Source: UBA6544 sp049601975
GTDB taxonomy: Bacteria; Pseudomonadota; Alphaproteobacteria; UBA8366
Reading direction: 5' to 3'
NCBI GenBank assembly: GCA_049601975.1
Contig: JBMYRC010000012.1
Location: 1 to 51,039 of the forward strand
Length of the DNA: 51,039 nucleotides
Each line of letters begins with the position of its first letter. Position 1 is the stretch's first letter. Position numbers and translations under genes: made by a program. Under the pieces are notes generated by a model. It worked only from the letters and a program-made list of their open reading frames with translations. It did not search any database and was not told where the DNA came from. Shown here in pieces: positions 32,339 through 41,888 of this stretch.

Positions 32339-33088
32339 TTAAATCCCTCCCACCAACTGCGTCCAATACCGTCCGAGCCATTCATGCATTGCACGATTCG
32401 CCAACGCGAATCCCTTATCGGACGGGATAAAATCCCGCGCCGATAGCAATCGCTCCGGCGGCAATGTTGTCGGCGCTGAATAAACCTTGAAGCCAACATT
32501 CTCGAACGCCGCAACCGCCCGCGGCATGTGCCTTAGACTTGTCACAAGAGCGATATTTTGAATTCCGGCCGCCGACAGAACTCGATGAGCCGCTTCCGCA
32601 CTTTCAATCGTATCTCTTCCTTCTTCGACGACCCAACGTACCGGCACATGGAATTCTTCCCGTAACAATTCAGCGCCAACAGCCGCTTCGGTGCGTCGGC
32701 TCGGAATAACTCGTTCGCCGACGATTAATATCGGCAGCTGGTATCTGCGATACAGCCACGCCGCATATCGCGCCCGCACGAGGGTCGCAGTACTCACTGT
32801 ATCTTTTCCATCATATTCACGGGCGTTCGGGTAGAGACCACCCGATAACAGAACGATCGCCCGCGATGCTTCCGCCTCGGCCTGATCGAGCGCCAGCGGG
32901 CGTGGCAACTCGCGTAACGCTAACATCCCGAACCCTGGAATGGAGGCGATCAGGAAGAGTACGGCCGCACACCAAATAAGGCCGCGGCCAATCGGTCGTG
33001 GTCTCAGCAAGACGCCGATCATCGCAATGACAAAACAATTCATCGGCGGTAAAAGCACCGCCTTCAAAAATAATTTCACTTCATACAT
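32339..33088 (-). CDS. YdcF/ElyC family (DUF218) protein
   Basis: A 249-residue membrane-anchored protein. Two N-terminal helices (about 4-27, FLKAVLLPPMNCFVIAMIGVLL; and 35-55, GLIWCAAVLFLIASIPGFGMLAL) precede the cytosolic or periplasmic Rossmann-like DUF218 domain with AIVLLSGG, ATLVRARYAAWLYRRY, PILIVGE, EEGRDTIESAEAAHRVL and NIALVTSLRHMPRAVAAFE. Family members include ElyC (envelope biogenesis, lipid-carrier metabolism) and YdcF (SAM binding). Single gene, no partner. Function at the cell envelope is inferred from the family. Confidence 0.87.
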   Translation of the reverse strand: MYEVKLFLKAVLLPPMNCFVIAMIGVLLRPRPIGRGLIWCAAVLFLIASIPGFGMLALRELPRPLALDQAEAEASRAIVLLSGGLYPNAREYDGKDTVSTATLVRARYAAWLYRRYQLPILIVGERVIPSRRTEAAVGAELLREEFHVPVRWVVEEGRDTIESAEAAHRVLSAAGIQNIALVTSLRHMPRAVAAFENVGFKVYSAPTTLPPERLLSARDFIPSDKGFALANRAMHEWLGRYWTQLVGGI

Positions 33089-33406
33089 AATTTCGTCTAC
33101 GCGTACCCCTTACCGGCAGCATTGTACGACCTCGCGGTTCACGACCCATGAATTTTCGCGTCACCTTCCTCTGAAATTTAACCCAATAATTTCCAAGCGC
33201 CACAAATTTTATCTGTATTGTCCCATAGCGCTATATATCTGATGCTCGCCTATACATCTCTCGGTCGCAGTTTAATTGTCGTATACACCATTATGTGACA
33301 TAAAATGCAAAAATAGCAGGGCGGAGGTAATGCGCACCATAGGGAGCTACAGTTGTGAGACAATCCAAATGTCGGTCGGTCCGGACCAATTGTTTGCGGA
33401 ACCTAA
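33089..33406. other. Intergenic region, no gene seen
   Basis: About 320 bases upstream of the YdcF gene. Short frames only, no ribosome site with a plausible protein. The sequence is slightly AT-rich near 33180-33310 and may hold the YdcF promoter. Confidence 0.5.
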
Positions 33407-33841
33407 CCGGCCCATGTCTTTACGGAACAGGAAGAAGCAACCCTACTTGGAAAATCTTATGAGCATTGGCTCAACGCCGGAGAATGCGCCGAGCTTGGCT
33501 TTCTATTGCCTTATGCCAGTTCATTTGCCCCGCACGCCCGAACTCAAGATTCCGTTTTATCGATAGAGTTCAACACTGCAGGGTCCCCAATCACTGCCAC
33601 TACCGCCGACGATGTCTCCCTGATCTGCGAACAACACCCGTTCGGCGGATTTCACCGGGCATCGCTCACTCATTACCAACGCGCGCGTTCACCGCTTTAT
33701 TTCAATAACGCTTTGGCACTCCGGCAACCCAAGGCCCAGTACGCGAGGTTACTCTTGCCCAGCGTAAACGATGACGATCGCATCGCCCGTATCGACATCA
33801 TCCAACGCACGAGCGCGCCCGGCGAGGCAGAATCGAAATGA
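33407..33841 (+). pseudogene. PAS-like (PAS_5) protein fragment
   Basis: A 145-codon open stretch after a TAA with no credible start. It reads TEQEEATLLGKSYEHWLN, ECAELGFLLPYASSF, then PFGGFHRASLTHYQRA and ARLLLPSVNDDDRIARIDIIQ. The last segment, with an 'RLLLPL..DG..VD.IL' type ending, resembles the C-terminus of PAS_5-domain proteins common in Rhodospirillales. The N-terminus is absent. Tentative. Confidence 0.4.
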
Positions 33842-33939
33842 ACAGATTCTTGCGCTTTCATCAAATATCACCAGCTCTGGAAATGAATATCCAGGGATAG
33901 GGTCATGATCTGAGTTCGAGCGGCTGGACAGTCGAACGC

Positions 33940-34200
33940 ATGGTGATCGACGAAGCGACCCATGAGTCCGAAACGTGCCTGTCATCCCCTCTCAAGACTT
34001 TGTTCGATTACTGGCGAAAAAAACTGGGACATGGACATTTCGACCCTGTCACCAATCTCGATATCCGCGTCCAGTGTGTCGACGTGAGTTGCAAAGACCC
34101 GCTCCAGTATCAGTATCTACACCGTTTCGGAGAGACGTTCGTCAATCACGCAGGAAAACGTATGATGGACTTTCCGAGCCTATCGCAGAAAGCACAGTGA
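33940..34200 (+). pseudogene. Second PAS_5-like fragment
   Basis: An open frame of 86 codons reading LKTLFDYWRKKLGHGHFDPVT, then DPLQYQYLHRFGETFVNHAGKRM and a stop. 'L.dYW..K.G....P...diDP', with a following Y/L-rich beta strand and GET.. G+, resembles the start of PAS_5 proteins. It ends after about half the domain. With the preceding fragment it looks like a dismantled gene or tandem pair. Tentative. Confidence 0.4.
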
Positions 34201-34460
34201 GAATCGCATTTCTGATTGGCCAACCCTATTTCTTGGGAAGACGCCGAGGTCAAAAAAATTAGGGGGTCGATGTATAACCGTCTTACGCACGAGATATCCA
34301 GTTCGTTGCGGCGCTAGTATACGAAAATCGTCTTGCCGCCAATCCGCAACCAGCCATTTTTAACGAACCGTCTCACGGCCCCTCTGGAAATTCAAACTCC
34401 ACACCAAACGAGATGACGCGCTATTTAAGCGCATAGGGTTTTCGTTAAATTGAGGGAAAT

Positions 34461-34537
<77 letters not shown>

Positions 34538-34606
34538 ACCGTGTGACGATCTCTCGTCGAAGCGAAATCTACTCTGCACGATGGGTTGGCGCAATGGTTC
34601 TGGAAG

Positions 34607-35065
34607 CTATGCTGAGGCTGGAGACAAAAGTTTTCGGATTTCCGAGAGTTCCGCAATCGTCGTCATGATCGCACGGCGCTCAATTTGACTGGTGCCCGAT
34701 GTTTGCTTGCCGCCATCCGATGGAGAATCGTCGGCCTTCGCCATGGAGGCCGTGTCCACCTCCCCCACTAGAATCGCCTTCAGACCGCGTTCGCGAATCA
34801 CTCGCTGCACGCCTTTGATCGTGAAACCATCGACATACAGAAAATCACGGATTCGTTCTAAAAGGCGGATATCTTCGGGTCGGTAGTAGCGTCGGCCTCC
34901 ACCCCGCTTCAATGGGCTTACCTGAGAGAACTTACTCTCCCAAAATCGCAACACGTGCTGCGGCACATCCAGTTCGCGTGAGACTTCACTGATTGTTCTA
35001 AAAGCGGCCGCTGACTTCGCTACTCTCGCGCGGGCACCGGTATCGGGTTTTTGCCGGTCGCTCAA
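34607..35065 (-). CDS. MerR family transcriptional regulator
   Basis: A 152-residue regulator with an N-terminal MerR helix-turn-helix (FRTISEVSRELDVPQHVLRFWESKFSQVSPLKRGGGRRYYRPEDI, residues about 22-66), then a short helical region. The protein lacks cysteines typical of metal-sensing members. It follows ihfA with a 5-base gap, the usual alphaproteobacterial arrangement; members are often called 'MerR-like' without known ligand. The C-terminal helix is charged. Confidence 0.9.
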   Translation of the reverse strand: MSDRQKPDTGARARVAKSAAAFRTISEVSRELDVPQHVLRFWESKFSQVSPLKRGGGRRYYRPEDIRLLERIRDFLYVDGFTIKGVQRVIRERGLKAILVGEVDTASMAKADDSPSDGGKQTSGTSQIERRAIMTTIAELSEIRKLLSPASA

Positions 35066-35070
35066 TATTC

Positions 35071-35385
35071 CTAATCCGAACGATGGTCGCTCTGGCCATC
35101 GTTGATACGATTCTTCAGCACATGGCTTGGTCGGAATATTAAAACTGACCGCGGTAAAATAGGAACTTCTTCGCCGGTTTTCGGATTACGACCGATCCGC
35201 TGGCCTTTCTTGCGGACAAAAAAACTACCGAAGGATGATATCTTTACCGTCTCGCCATCCGATAACGCGTCCGATATTTCATTCAAAACCGACTCGACTA
35301 AGCCCGCCGATTCGTTCCGCGACAATCCGACTTCCTGATAAACAGCTTCCGTTAATTGTGCCCGAGTGACGGTCTTGCCCGTCAT
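35071..35385 (-). CDS. ihfA: Integration host factor subunit alpha
   Basis: A 104-residue HU/IHF-fold DNA-bending protein. It contains KTVTRAQLTEAVYQEVGLSRNESAGLVE, the beta-arm region GSFFVRKKGQRIGRNPKTGEEVPILPRSV, including the intercalating-Pro loop RNPKTGE, and the C-terminal FRPSHVLKNRIN. Length and the IHF-alpha-specific 'GETVKISSFG' fit. It sits between fabH upstream and merR downstream in the same direction, as usual in Rhodospirillales. Confidence 0.95.
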   Translation of the reverse strand: MTGKTVTRAQLTEAVYQEVGLSRNESAGLVESVLNEISDALSDGETVKISSFGSFFVRKKGQRIGRNPKTGEEVPILPRSVLIFRPSHVLKNRINDGQSDHRSD

Positions 35386-35498
35386 GTTTTATCCCCCTGC
35401 TTGAGACTAGATCTTATCGATTTTAATTTGTGAACCTAACGGTAGTGCGAGTGTTCAAGCACGTCAATTCCGAAGCACGACTCGCCTGCAAATTGCTT

Positions 35499-36470
35499 TC
35501 ACAGCCGAAATAGGGCCGAGCCCCAGGAAAGCCCACCACCCAGGGCGGATAATGCTACCAAATTTCCTTTTTTGAGGCGTCCGTCCGACGCAGCTTCCGC
35601 AAGCGCCAGCGGGATAGTTGCCGCCGAGGTATTGGCCTGCTTATCAACCGTCACAACGATCTTTTCAGCGGGGAAACTAAGTTTCTTCGCGATACTGTCC
35701 ATGATCCGCTTATTTGCCTGATGCGGGATCAGCCAATCAACATCGCCAATCTTTAAGCCATTGGTCTCTAGTGCGGTCTCGACGACCTCGCTCATGCGTT
35801 GGACCGCGTGGCGAAAGACTTCCTTGCCTTCCATGCGCAAATAACCGGATGTGCCGGTCGTGCTCGGTCCGCCGTCGACATACAGCATGTCATAATATTC
35901 ACCGTCGGAATAGATATGTGTCGAGAGGATGCCACGGTCCTGATTGGTACCGGCTGCGTCGCTCCCGCGCAGAACTGTCGCACCGGCTCCGTCGCCAAAA
36001 AGGACGCAGGTCCCGCGATCCTCCCAATCTAGGATTCGGCTGAACACCTCGGCACCAATGACAAGGGCAGTCTCAGCCTGCCCGAGCCGAATCATATTGT
36101 CGGCTGTCGCCAGCGCATAAACAAAGCCGGCACATACCGCCTGCACGTCAAACGCAGCGCCGCGACGAATGCCTAACTTCGATTGCACTCGGGCAGCGGT
36201 TGCCGGAAATGTATTGTCCGGTGTCGCAGTGGCCAGAACGATAAGATCGATTTCATCACTACTAACACCGGCGTTGTCCAAGGCAGCACGCGCGGCATGC
36301 TCGGCGATATCCGAGGTAAGCTCCCCCTCTGCCGCGATATGACGTTGCGTGATGCCAGTGCGTTTGCGGATCCATTCGTCTGACGTATCGATCTTCCGAG
36401 CCAAGTCGGTATTGGTGACGACGTTTTTCGGGAGATACGAGCCGAAACCAATGATTTGTGAACGGCGCAT
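35499..36470 (-). CDS. fabH: Beta-ketoacyl-ACP synthase III
   Basis: A 323-residue KAS III that starts fatty acid synthesis by condensing acetyl-CoA with malonyl-ACP. Cys113 is the acyl acceptor in AVCAGFVYA; the His is in WLIPHQANKRI and the Asn in QANTSAATIPLAL. Length is normal. It starts one base after the plsX stop, so the two are probably translationally coupled, and plsX-fabH-ihfA-merR follow as in related genomes. Confidence 0.96.
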   Translation of the reverse strand: MRRSQIIGFGSYLPKNVVTNTDLARKIDTSDEWIRKRTGITQRHIAAEGELTSDIAEHAARAALDNAGVSSDEIDLIVLATATPDNTFPATAARVQSKLGIRRGAAFDVQAVCAGFVYALATADNMIRLGQAETALVIGAEVFSRILDWEDRGTCVLFGDGAGATVLRGSDAAGTNQDRGILSTHIYSDGEYYDMLYVDGGPSTTGTSGYLRMEGKEVFRHAVQRMSEVVETALETNGLKIGDVDWLIPHQANKRIMDSIAKKLSFPAEKIVVTVDKQANTSAATIPLALAEAASDGRLKKGNLVALSALGGGLSWGSALFRL

Positions 36471-36471
36471 G

Positions 36472-37524
36472 TTAGGAAACGGCAGCCTTTTTCTGTTCGT
36501 CTTTCCCGGCCTTCAGTCTTGCGAAGTCCTGCTTAATTTTATCCGTGAAACCGTGTTGCGCCATATCCACCCCAGTACCGATGGCATTGGCGAAGCCGAC
36601 GCTATCTGTCCCTCCATGGCTCTTTATGACAATTCCATTGAGACCTAGCAACATCGCACCGTTATACTTTCGCGGATCAGTCCGTTGGCGCAGGTTATCC
36701 AGTGCCCGGCGAATGAACAAATACCCGATTTTTGCCGCCAAACTGCTCTTGAAGGCGTTCCGCAAAAAACTGGTATAAAGCTTTGTCATTCCCTCAGCCG
36801 TCTTCAACGCAACATTGCCGGTAAATCCATCCGTCACAATGACATCAACCGTGCCGGCGGGAATATCATCCCCTTCGACGAAACCCATAAATTCGATCGG
36901 CAATGACGTCTCGTTAAGAATAGCGGCAGCTTCCCGCACCTCATCACGGCCCTTGAGCGCTTCGACTCCGACATTCAGAAGCCCTATCGTAGGTTTGTCG
37001 ATCCCGAGCACCGTTCTGGCAAAAACTTCACCCATGACGGCGAATTGAATCAGATTATCCGCATCGCACTGCACATTCGCGCCAAGATCGAGCATACAGC
37101 TCTCTCCGCGCATTGTTGGGTAATAGGTGGTGATTGCGGGTCGGTCGATACCAGGAAGCATTTTGAGGACGAATTTCGCAATCGCCATCAGCGCGCCCGT
37201 ATTGCCCGCCGAAACAACACAACTGGCTTCACCGTCCTGAACCGAATTGATCGCCAAGCGCATACTCGATTCGCGCGCCGACCGCAGGGCTACCGAAGGT
37301 TTGTCCTCGCCGCTCACGACCTGCGTCGTATGCCGGTACTCGGTCACTGCCGCCAATTTTGGGTGGGCTTGAACGAGGGGCTCCAGACGCGGTTGATCAC
37401 CGAACATTAAAAATGATATGTTCGGGAATCGTTCTCGCGCAATTTCTGCGCCGTCGATCACAACTTCGGGGGCTCGATCCCCACCCATCGCGTCGAGCGC
37501 AATGACGAGTCGGTCAGACACCAC
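36472..37524 (-). CDS. plsX: Phosphate acyltransferase PlsX
   Basis: About 350 residues; makes acyl-phosphate from acyl-ACP for phospholipid synthesis. Motifs: LVIALDAMGGDRAP at the N-terminus, ASCVVSAGNTGALMAIAKFVLK, LDLGANVQCDADNLIQFAVMG and GMTKLYTSFL. The frame is open up to a TTG at 37542; GTG codons at 37524 and 37521 give the usual 'xSDRLVIALD' start and are preferred, though the ribosome site is weak. Between rpmF and fabH. Confidence 0.95.
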   Translation of the reverse strand: MVSDRLVIALDAMGGDRAPEVVIDGAEIARERFPNISFLMFGDQPRLEPLVQAHPKLAAVTEYRHTTQVVSGEDKPSVALRSARESSMRLAINSVQDGEASCVVSAGNTGALMAIAKFVLKMLPGIDRPAITTYYPTMRGESCMLDLGANVQCDADNLIQFAVMGEVFARTVLGIDKPTIGLLNVGVEALKGRDEVREAAAILNETSLPIEFMGFVEGDDIPAGTVDVIVTDGFTGNVALKTAEGMTKLYTSFLRNAFKSSLAAKIGYLFIRRALDNLRQRTDPRKYNGAMLLGLNGIVIKSHGGTDSVGFANAIGTGVDMAQHGFTDKIKQDFARLKAGKDEQKKAAVS

Positions 37525-37554
37525 GCGATCGCCCAGATTCAAAACTGAATTAGA

Positions 37555-37737
37555 TCAGATTGCGGCTACTTCGACAACCTCACGGCCGTCGTAGTGGCCG
37601 CAAGCGCCACAAACATGATGCGGACGCTTCAACTCTCCGCAGTTCGCACATTCTGCGGAACTCGTTGATTTTAACGAATCATGAGCGCGGCGCATATTGC
37701 GACGCGATTTTGATACCTTTTTCTTCGGTACAGCCAT
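37555..37737 (-). CDS. rpmF: 50S ribosomal protein L32
   Basis: A 60-residue ribosomal protein of the large subunit: MAVPKKKVSKSRRNMRRAHD start, then two CxxC pairs (CANCGEL and CGACGHYDGR) forming a zinc ribbon. The ATG at 37737 is used because the family always starts MAVPK. It is located upstream of plsX, the classical rpmF-plsX-fabH order. Confidence 0.97.
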   Translation of the reverse strand: MAVPKKKVSKSRRNMRRAHDSLKSTSSAECANCGELKRPHHVCGACGHYDGREVVEVAAI

Positions 37738-37831
37738 CGAACAAATTCTCTCGAAATTTCGGGTGCCTAGCGGCAAATACTCGCCTTAATAGCCAAATTC
37801 GGCGCGTACGGCAAGCAAGTGTTCGCCTTTG

Positions 37832-38362
37832 TTATGAATTGTTTCGCTTTAACCCGGCAAGCTCCGCGAAAGGTCCAGTCACACCCTCCGGATTCAAATC
37901 GCTCTCGGACAGATCGAATTTGATCCCCTCTTTTCGCGGATACGGCTCCAATTCAAGGGTCAGACATTGCGAGACCATTTCACCGATATCAATCGAATCA
38001 CCTTCGATGACTTCGTCATAGCATTCTTCATCTCCGACTTCGACGACGGCTTCCAGCTCAACTTTTTCCTGCCGGACGAACCTCTCATTCACCTCGGCGG
38101 AAACTTCAACTTCGACCGGCTCCAGGGTAACGACACATTCTTGCGTTACTCTGGCGGCCAGTCGCCCAGTAACGGTCACGACGGACCCATCATTCGATTT
38201 CCTTATGTCGAGCTTGGCTGACACGCTGCCGATCGCGAGTAGCCCTAAGCGGGGTGCGAGGGCCGTACATTCCTCGGCGCTGGCTTCTAATTCCTTGTGC
38301 AGCCCTTCACGGCCAATCTCCTCAAGCGTGACAACGCGAGAGAATTCAATTTTATCGATCAT
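37832..38362 (-). CDS. DUF177 (YceD) domain protein
   Basis: A 176-residue protein upstream of rpmF, the conserved location of YceD/DUF177. It contains SRVVTLEEIGREG, a central part with VTQECVVTLEPVEVEVSAEVNERF (the conserved 'C.RCL.P' segment in altered form) and the acidic stretch GDSIDIGEMVSQCLTLELEPYPRKEG near the C-terminus. The family has been linked to 23S rRNA/ribosome accumulation. The start overlaps the stop of the CBP3-like gene by four bases, showing coupling. Confidence 0.92.
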   Translation of the reverse strand: MIDKIEFSRVVTLEEIGREGLHKELEASAEECTALAPRLGLLAIGSVSAKLDIRKSNDGSVVTVTGRLAARVTQECVVTLEPVEVEVSAEVNERFVRQEKVELEAVVEVGDEECYDEVIEGDSIDIGEMVSQCLTLELEPYPRKEGIKFDLSESDLNPEGVTGPFAELAGLKRNNS

Positions 38363-38910
38363 AAATTTTTGCCTTTATTTCCAAACGGGCTTCCGAAATT
38401 AATGTGCCCGTCGTGCCAAATGGAAGACGACTGGCGACTAAGTGCGAGGCTCTCCTGTTTCACATACATGACGATCGCCGCGACAACTTCCTCACTCGGT
38501 GTCGCTTCGGAGAACAAATTCCGCCTCAATGCTTCGGATAATTCCGCGTCTCCACCTTCGAGCCCGTCCGTGTAAGCCCCGAACCGTCCATACATGCCTT
38601 CGGCCAAAGACTTTACTTTTCGGCCAACAGACAGGTCACCGATTCCCATCTCACGCATATTGCGATCGAAATCCAAGACCGCTTCCTCGGAAAGAGAGCG
38701 CGCGAGTTCCGCGTGCTCCTCCTCCGCGCGCATGCGATGCATCACGAGAAACAAGTGTAACACCAGAACTTCAAACCGGCCGGCCGGCGTATCCGGTACA
38801 CCGAATTCGACAAAAAACTCCAGACGCCGCGACTGTTCGACAATAGATCGATACAACGCGCTCGCCGGGGAACTTGTGCCGGAGAATAGTTTTTTTAAGA
38901 GTGAAGCCAT
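38359..38910 (-). CDS. Ubiquinol-cytochrome c chaperone (CBP3-like)
   Basis: A 183-residue helical protein of the Ubiq_cyt_C_chap family, which in mitochondria (Cbp3) assists cytochrome b of complex III. Motifs: ALYRSIVEQSRRLEFFVEFGVPDTPAGRFEVLVLHLFLVMHRM and the later FDRNMREMGIGDLSVGRKVKSLAEGMYGR. The ATG at 38910 is used; the frame to 38952 is possible. It is divergent from bamE and coupled to DUF177 by a 4-base overlap. Confidence 0.9.
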   Translation of the reverse strand: MASLLKKLFSGTSSPASALYRSIVEQSRRLEFFVEFGVPDTPAGRFEVLVLHLFLVMHRMRAEEEHAELARSLSEEAVLDFDRNMREMGIGDLSVGRKVKSLAEGMYGRFGAYTDGLEGGDAELSEALRRNLFSEATPSEEVVAAIVMYVKQESLALSRQSSSIWHDGHINFGSPFGNKGKNL

Positions 38911-39072
38911 AAAATCCGCATGTCGAAATCCCCTACAGGGCTTGCAAAGCAACGCGTTTGAAACGATCTAAACGCAAGTTGGGTACGGCACAACTGTAAT
39001 TCGACGAAAATTACGTTATAATACCGTCAAGAAGATGTCCCCTTAGCGCCTTTAGGAGGCTCGTTTTTGTTG

Positions 39073-39534
39073 ATGCGTAGACTAATCGCCACCATTGCAA
39101 TTGCCGCGATACTGGCCGCCGCTACCGTGGCCTGCGCGCCACTTACGGCGAATAGGGGCAATATCCCGACAGTTAGCCAATTGGAAAAACTTAAAGTCGG
39201 AAAGCATTCCAAGGTATATGTCCGTGGCATACTGGGAACGCCGTCCACGGTCGGAACGTTCGATAAAGACGTCTGGTATTATATCGGCCGCCGGACCGAG
39301 AAATGGGCGTTTTTCGACGAGCAGGTATTAGAGCAGCAAATCGTTGCGGTCTACTTCGATCCAAAGGGCACAATTGAGCACATCCAAACCTACGACGAAA
39401 GTGACAGCCGTGATGTCGAGATCGTCGAAGGCAAGACAGCAACGTCCGGCCACGAGTTGGGTGTGATCGAACAAATCATCGGCAACCTCGGACGTTTCAA
39501 TCACTCCGGATCCTCTTCCAGCAACCGCTACTAG
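39073..39534 (+). CDS. bamE: Outer membrane assembly lipoprotein BamE (SmpA/OmlA)
   Basis: A 153-residue lipoprotein with a signal peptide and lipobox (LAAATVACA, Cys around residue 21). The SmpA/OmlA core reads QLEKLKVGKHSKVYVRGILGTPSTVGTFDKDVWYYIGRRTEKWAFF, with the family-typical 'Gt.s..rd.vr.iLG.P....'. The C-terminal tail is acidic then Ser/Asn-rich. AGGAGG at 39054-39059 is 13 bases from this ATG and 7 from a TTG at 39067, so the TTG start is a real alternative. A terminator follows; the gene is monocistronic. Confidence 0.91.
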   Translation: MRRLIATIAIAAILAAATVACAPLTANRGNIPTVSQLEKLKVGKHSKVYVRGILGTPSTVGTFDKDVWYYIGRRTEKWAFFDEQVLEQQIVAVYFDPKGTIEHIQTYDESDSRDVEIVEGKTATSGHELGVIEQIIGNLGRFNHSGSSSSNRY

Positions 39535-39551
39535 GGCGATCTTCAGACAAG

Positions 39552-39586
39552 AAAAAAGCCCCGAGGCACCGAGCCACGGGGCTTTT
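39552..39586. terminator. Bidirectional terminator between bamE and hppA
   Basis: A-run, then GCCCCG-stem closing on CGGGGC and a T4 run: AAAAAAGCCCCG ... CGGGGCTTTT. It works for bamE (plus) and, with the A-run read as U's on the other strand, for the convergent hppA transcript. Confidence 0.85.
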
Positions 39587-39605
39587 ATCATCCAATAATT
39601 GCGTG

Positions 39606-41681
39606 CTAGTGCGCCAGCATTGCCAACAGCAAAAGCGCCACGATATTCGTGATCTTAATCATCGGGTTAACGGCGGGACCGGCCGTATCCTTATAAGGAT
39701 CACCAACCGTATCCCCGGTAACCGCGGCATGGTGGGCGTCTGAGCCTTTGCCACCGTGATTCCCGTCCTCGATATACTTTTTGGCATTATCCCAAGCACC
39801 GCCGCCCGCCGTCATTGAGATGGCGACGAACAGGCCTGTGACGATCACGCCAAGGAGCATGGCGCCGAGAGCCGCGAAAGCAGCGGCCTGATCGGCGACA
39901 GCCAGCACAATCCAGTAGAGAGCCAGCGGGCTGAAAATCGGCAGCATCGAGGGAATAATCATCTCTCGAATTGCGTATTTCGTCAGCATGTCTACGCAGG
40001 TGCCGTATTCCGGCTTAGCTGTGCCTTCCATGATGCCCGGGATTTCCTTGAACTGGCGCCGCACTTCGACAACAACCGCGCCACCGGCCCGGCCAACAGC
40101 CGTCATGCCCATCGCACCAAAGAGGTACGGCAGGAGGCCACCCATGAAGAGGCCGACCACGACATATGGATTGTTCAGGCTGAAGTCCACTGGTACATCG
40201 GCAAAGAACCGATTGAGGTCAGCTGTATAGGCAGCGAACAGCACCAGAGCACCGAGGCCTGCCGAACCGATGGCGTAGCCCTTGGTGACCGCTTTCGTAG
40301 TGTTGCCAACCGCATCCAGGGCGTCCGTGGTCTTACGGACACTCTCATCGAGTTCCGCCATCTCGGCGATACCACCCGCATTATCAGTGACCGGTCCGTA
40401 AGCGTCGAGGGCGACAACCATTCCCGCCAATGCCAGCATCGTTGTCACCGCAATCGCGATGCCGATCAATCCGGCGACTTGATAAGTCACCACGATCGAG
40501 ACGCAGATGAGAATCGCGGGAACAGCCGTGGCTTCCATCGAAACCGCCAGGCCTTGGATGACGTTCGTGCCATGACCGGTCTCAGATGATTTCGCCACCG
40601 AGCGCACCGGACGGTATTCCGTCGAGGTGTAGTACTCCGTGACCCAGATGATCAGCCCCGTCAGCACTAAACCGACAATACCGCACAAGAACAGGTCCAT
40701 ACCGGTGAAAGTAGAATCGCCCATCTTCATGACCGTATCCATGCCGATGACATGATCAGTAATCGGCCAGAGCGCGATCGCGGAAACCACCGCACTACCG
40801 AAGAATCCCTTATAAAGCGCACCCATAACGTTCTCGCTCGCACCGAGGCGCACGAAGAACGTGCCGATGATCGACGCGACAAGACAAACGCCGCAGATCA
40901 CCATTGGGTAAAGCAGGAACTGGCTCAATTCGATACCGCTGATGCCGTAGATGAGCGACAACACCATGGTGGCGCCGACGGTCACAACATAGGTTTCGAA
41001 TAAGTCAGCCGCCATGCCCGCGCAATCGCCGACATTGTCACCGACGTTATCCGCGATAACAGCAGGATTGCGGGGATCATCTTCCGGAATACCGGCTTCG
41101 ACCTTACCCACGAGATCGGCGCCAACATCAGCACCCTTCGTGAAGATGCCGCCCCCGAGACGCGCAAAGATCGAAATCAGCGATGCGCCGAACGCAAGGC
41201 CGATCAGACCGTTGATGAGTTCTTTCTCCGTGGCACCTTGCGACACCAGCAGGCTGTAATAGCCGGCAATCGACAGCAGCGCGAAACCGGCGACAAGCAT
41301 TCCCGTCACGGCACCTGAACGGAAGGCGATCGAAAGACCTTCTGCCAAACCTTTGCGCGACGCTTCCGTCGTCCGTACATTGGCACGGACAGAGATCAAC
41401 ATACCGACGTATCCTGCCGCACCCGACAGGATCGCGCCGATCAAGAACCCGATGGCCGCCTGGCTACCCAGGAAATAGAACAAAACAATAGTCACCACGA
41501 CACCGACCATGGCGATCGTGCGGTATTGTCGATTTAAATAAGCTGAGGCGCCCTCTTGAATGGCACCCGCGATTTCCTGCATGCGTTCCGTGCCGGCACT
41601 CGCCGCTAGAATCGAGCGGCTAGCGATAATTCCGTAAAGCACTGCGATAACGCCACAAGCGATGACGAGCATTAGTAGCAT
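39606..41681 (-). CDS. hppA: Membrane-bound proton-translocating pyrophosphatase
   Basis: A 691-residue integral membrane pump with about 16 helices that couples PPi hydrolysis to H+ export. The catalytic motifs are GIFTKGADVGADLVGKVE, DNVGDNVGDCAG and DAYGPVTDNAGGIAEMAE. The segment GNTTKAVTKG has Lys where K+-dependent enzymes have Ala, so this is the K+-independent type as in Rhodospirillum rubrum. It lies downstream of fliL and converges with bamE. Confidence 0.95.
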   Translation of the reverse strand: MLLMLVIACGVIAVLYGIIASRSILAASAGTERMQEIAGAIQEGASAYLNRQYRTIAMVGVVVTIVLFYFLGSQAAIGFLIGAILSGAAGYVGMLISVRANVRTTEASRKGLAEGLSIAFRSGAVTGMLVAGFALLSIAGYYSLLVSQGATEKELINGLIGLAFGASLISIFARLGGGIFTKGADVGADLVGKVEAGIPEDDPRNPAVIADNVGDNVGDCAGMAADLFETYVVTVGATMVLSLIYGISGIELSQFLLYPMVICGVCLVASIIGTFFVRLGASENVMGALYKGFFGSAVVSAIALWPITDHVIGMDTVMKMGDSTFTGMDLFLCGIVGLVLTGLIIWVTEYYTSTEYRPVRSVAKSSETGHGTNVIQGLAVSMEATAVPAILICVSIVVTYQVAGLIGIAIAVTTMLALAGMVVALDAYGPVTDNAGGIAEMAELDESVRKTTDALDAVGNTTKAVTKGYAIGSAGLGALVLFAAYTADLNRFFADVPVDFSLNNPYVVVGLFMGGLLPYLFGAMGMTAVGRAGGAVVVEVRRQFKEIPGIMEGTAKPEYGTCVDMLTKYAIREMIIPSMLPIFSPLALYWIVLAVADQAAAFAALGAMLLGVIVTGLFVAISMTAGGGAWDNAKKYIEDGNHGGKGSDAHHAAVTGDTVGDPYKDTAGPAVNPMIKITNIVALLLLAMLAH

Positions 41682-41888
41682 CGTTCACCCACCCCGTAAT
41701 GTTGCTGAGACAATTCTATTTTGCTTTTCTCTCGCCCGCACCCGACCCAAATATAAAAACACCGGGTGCAGCCATTGAAAACCGTCGGGAAGATGCCAGA
41801 ACGTCGGATGAAAGGCAATATGCAGGTGACGGTGATTTTTCGCTGTTTAGGCTGGCTCGTGACGGTCGAACCAGACGTCTGAAAACGG

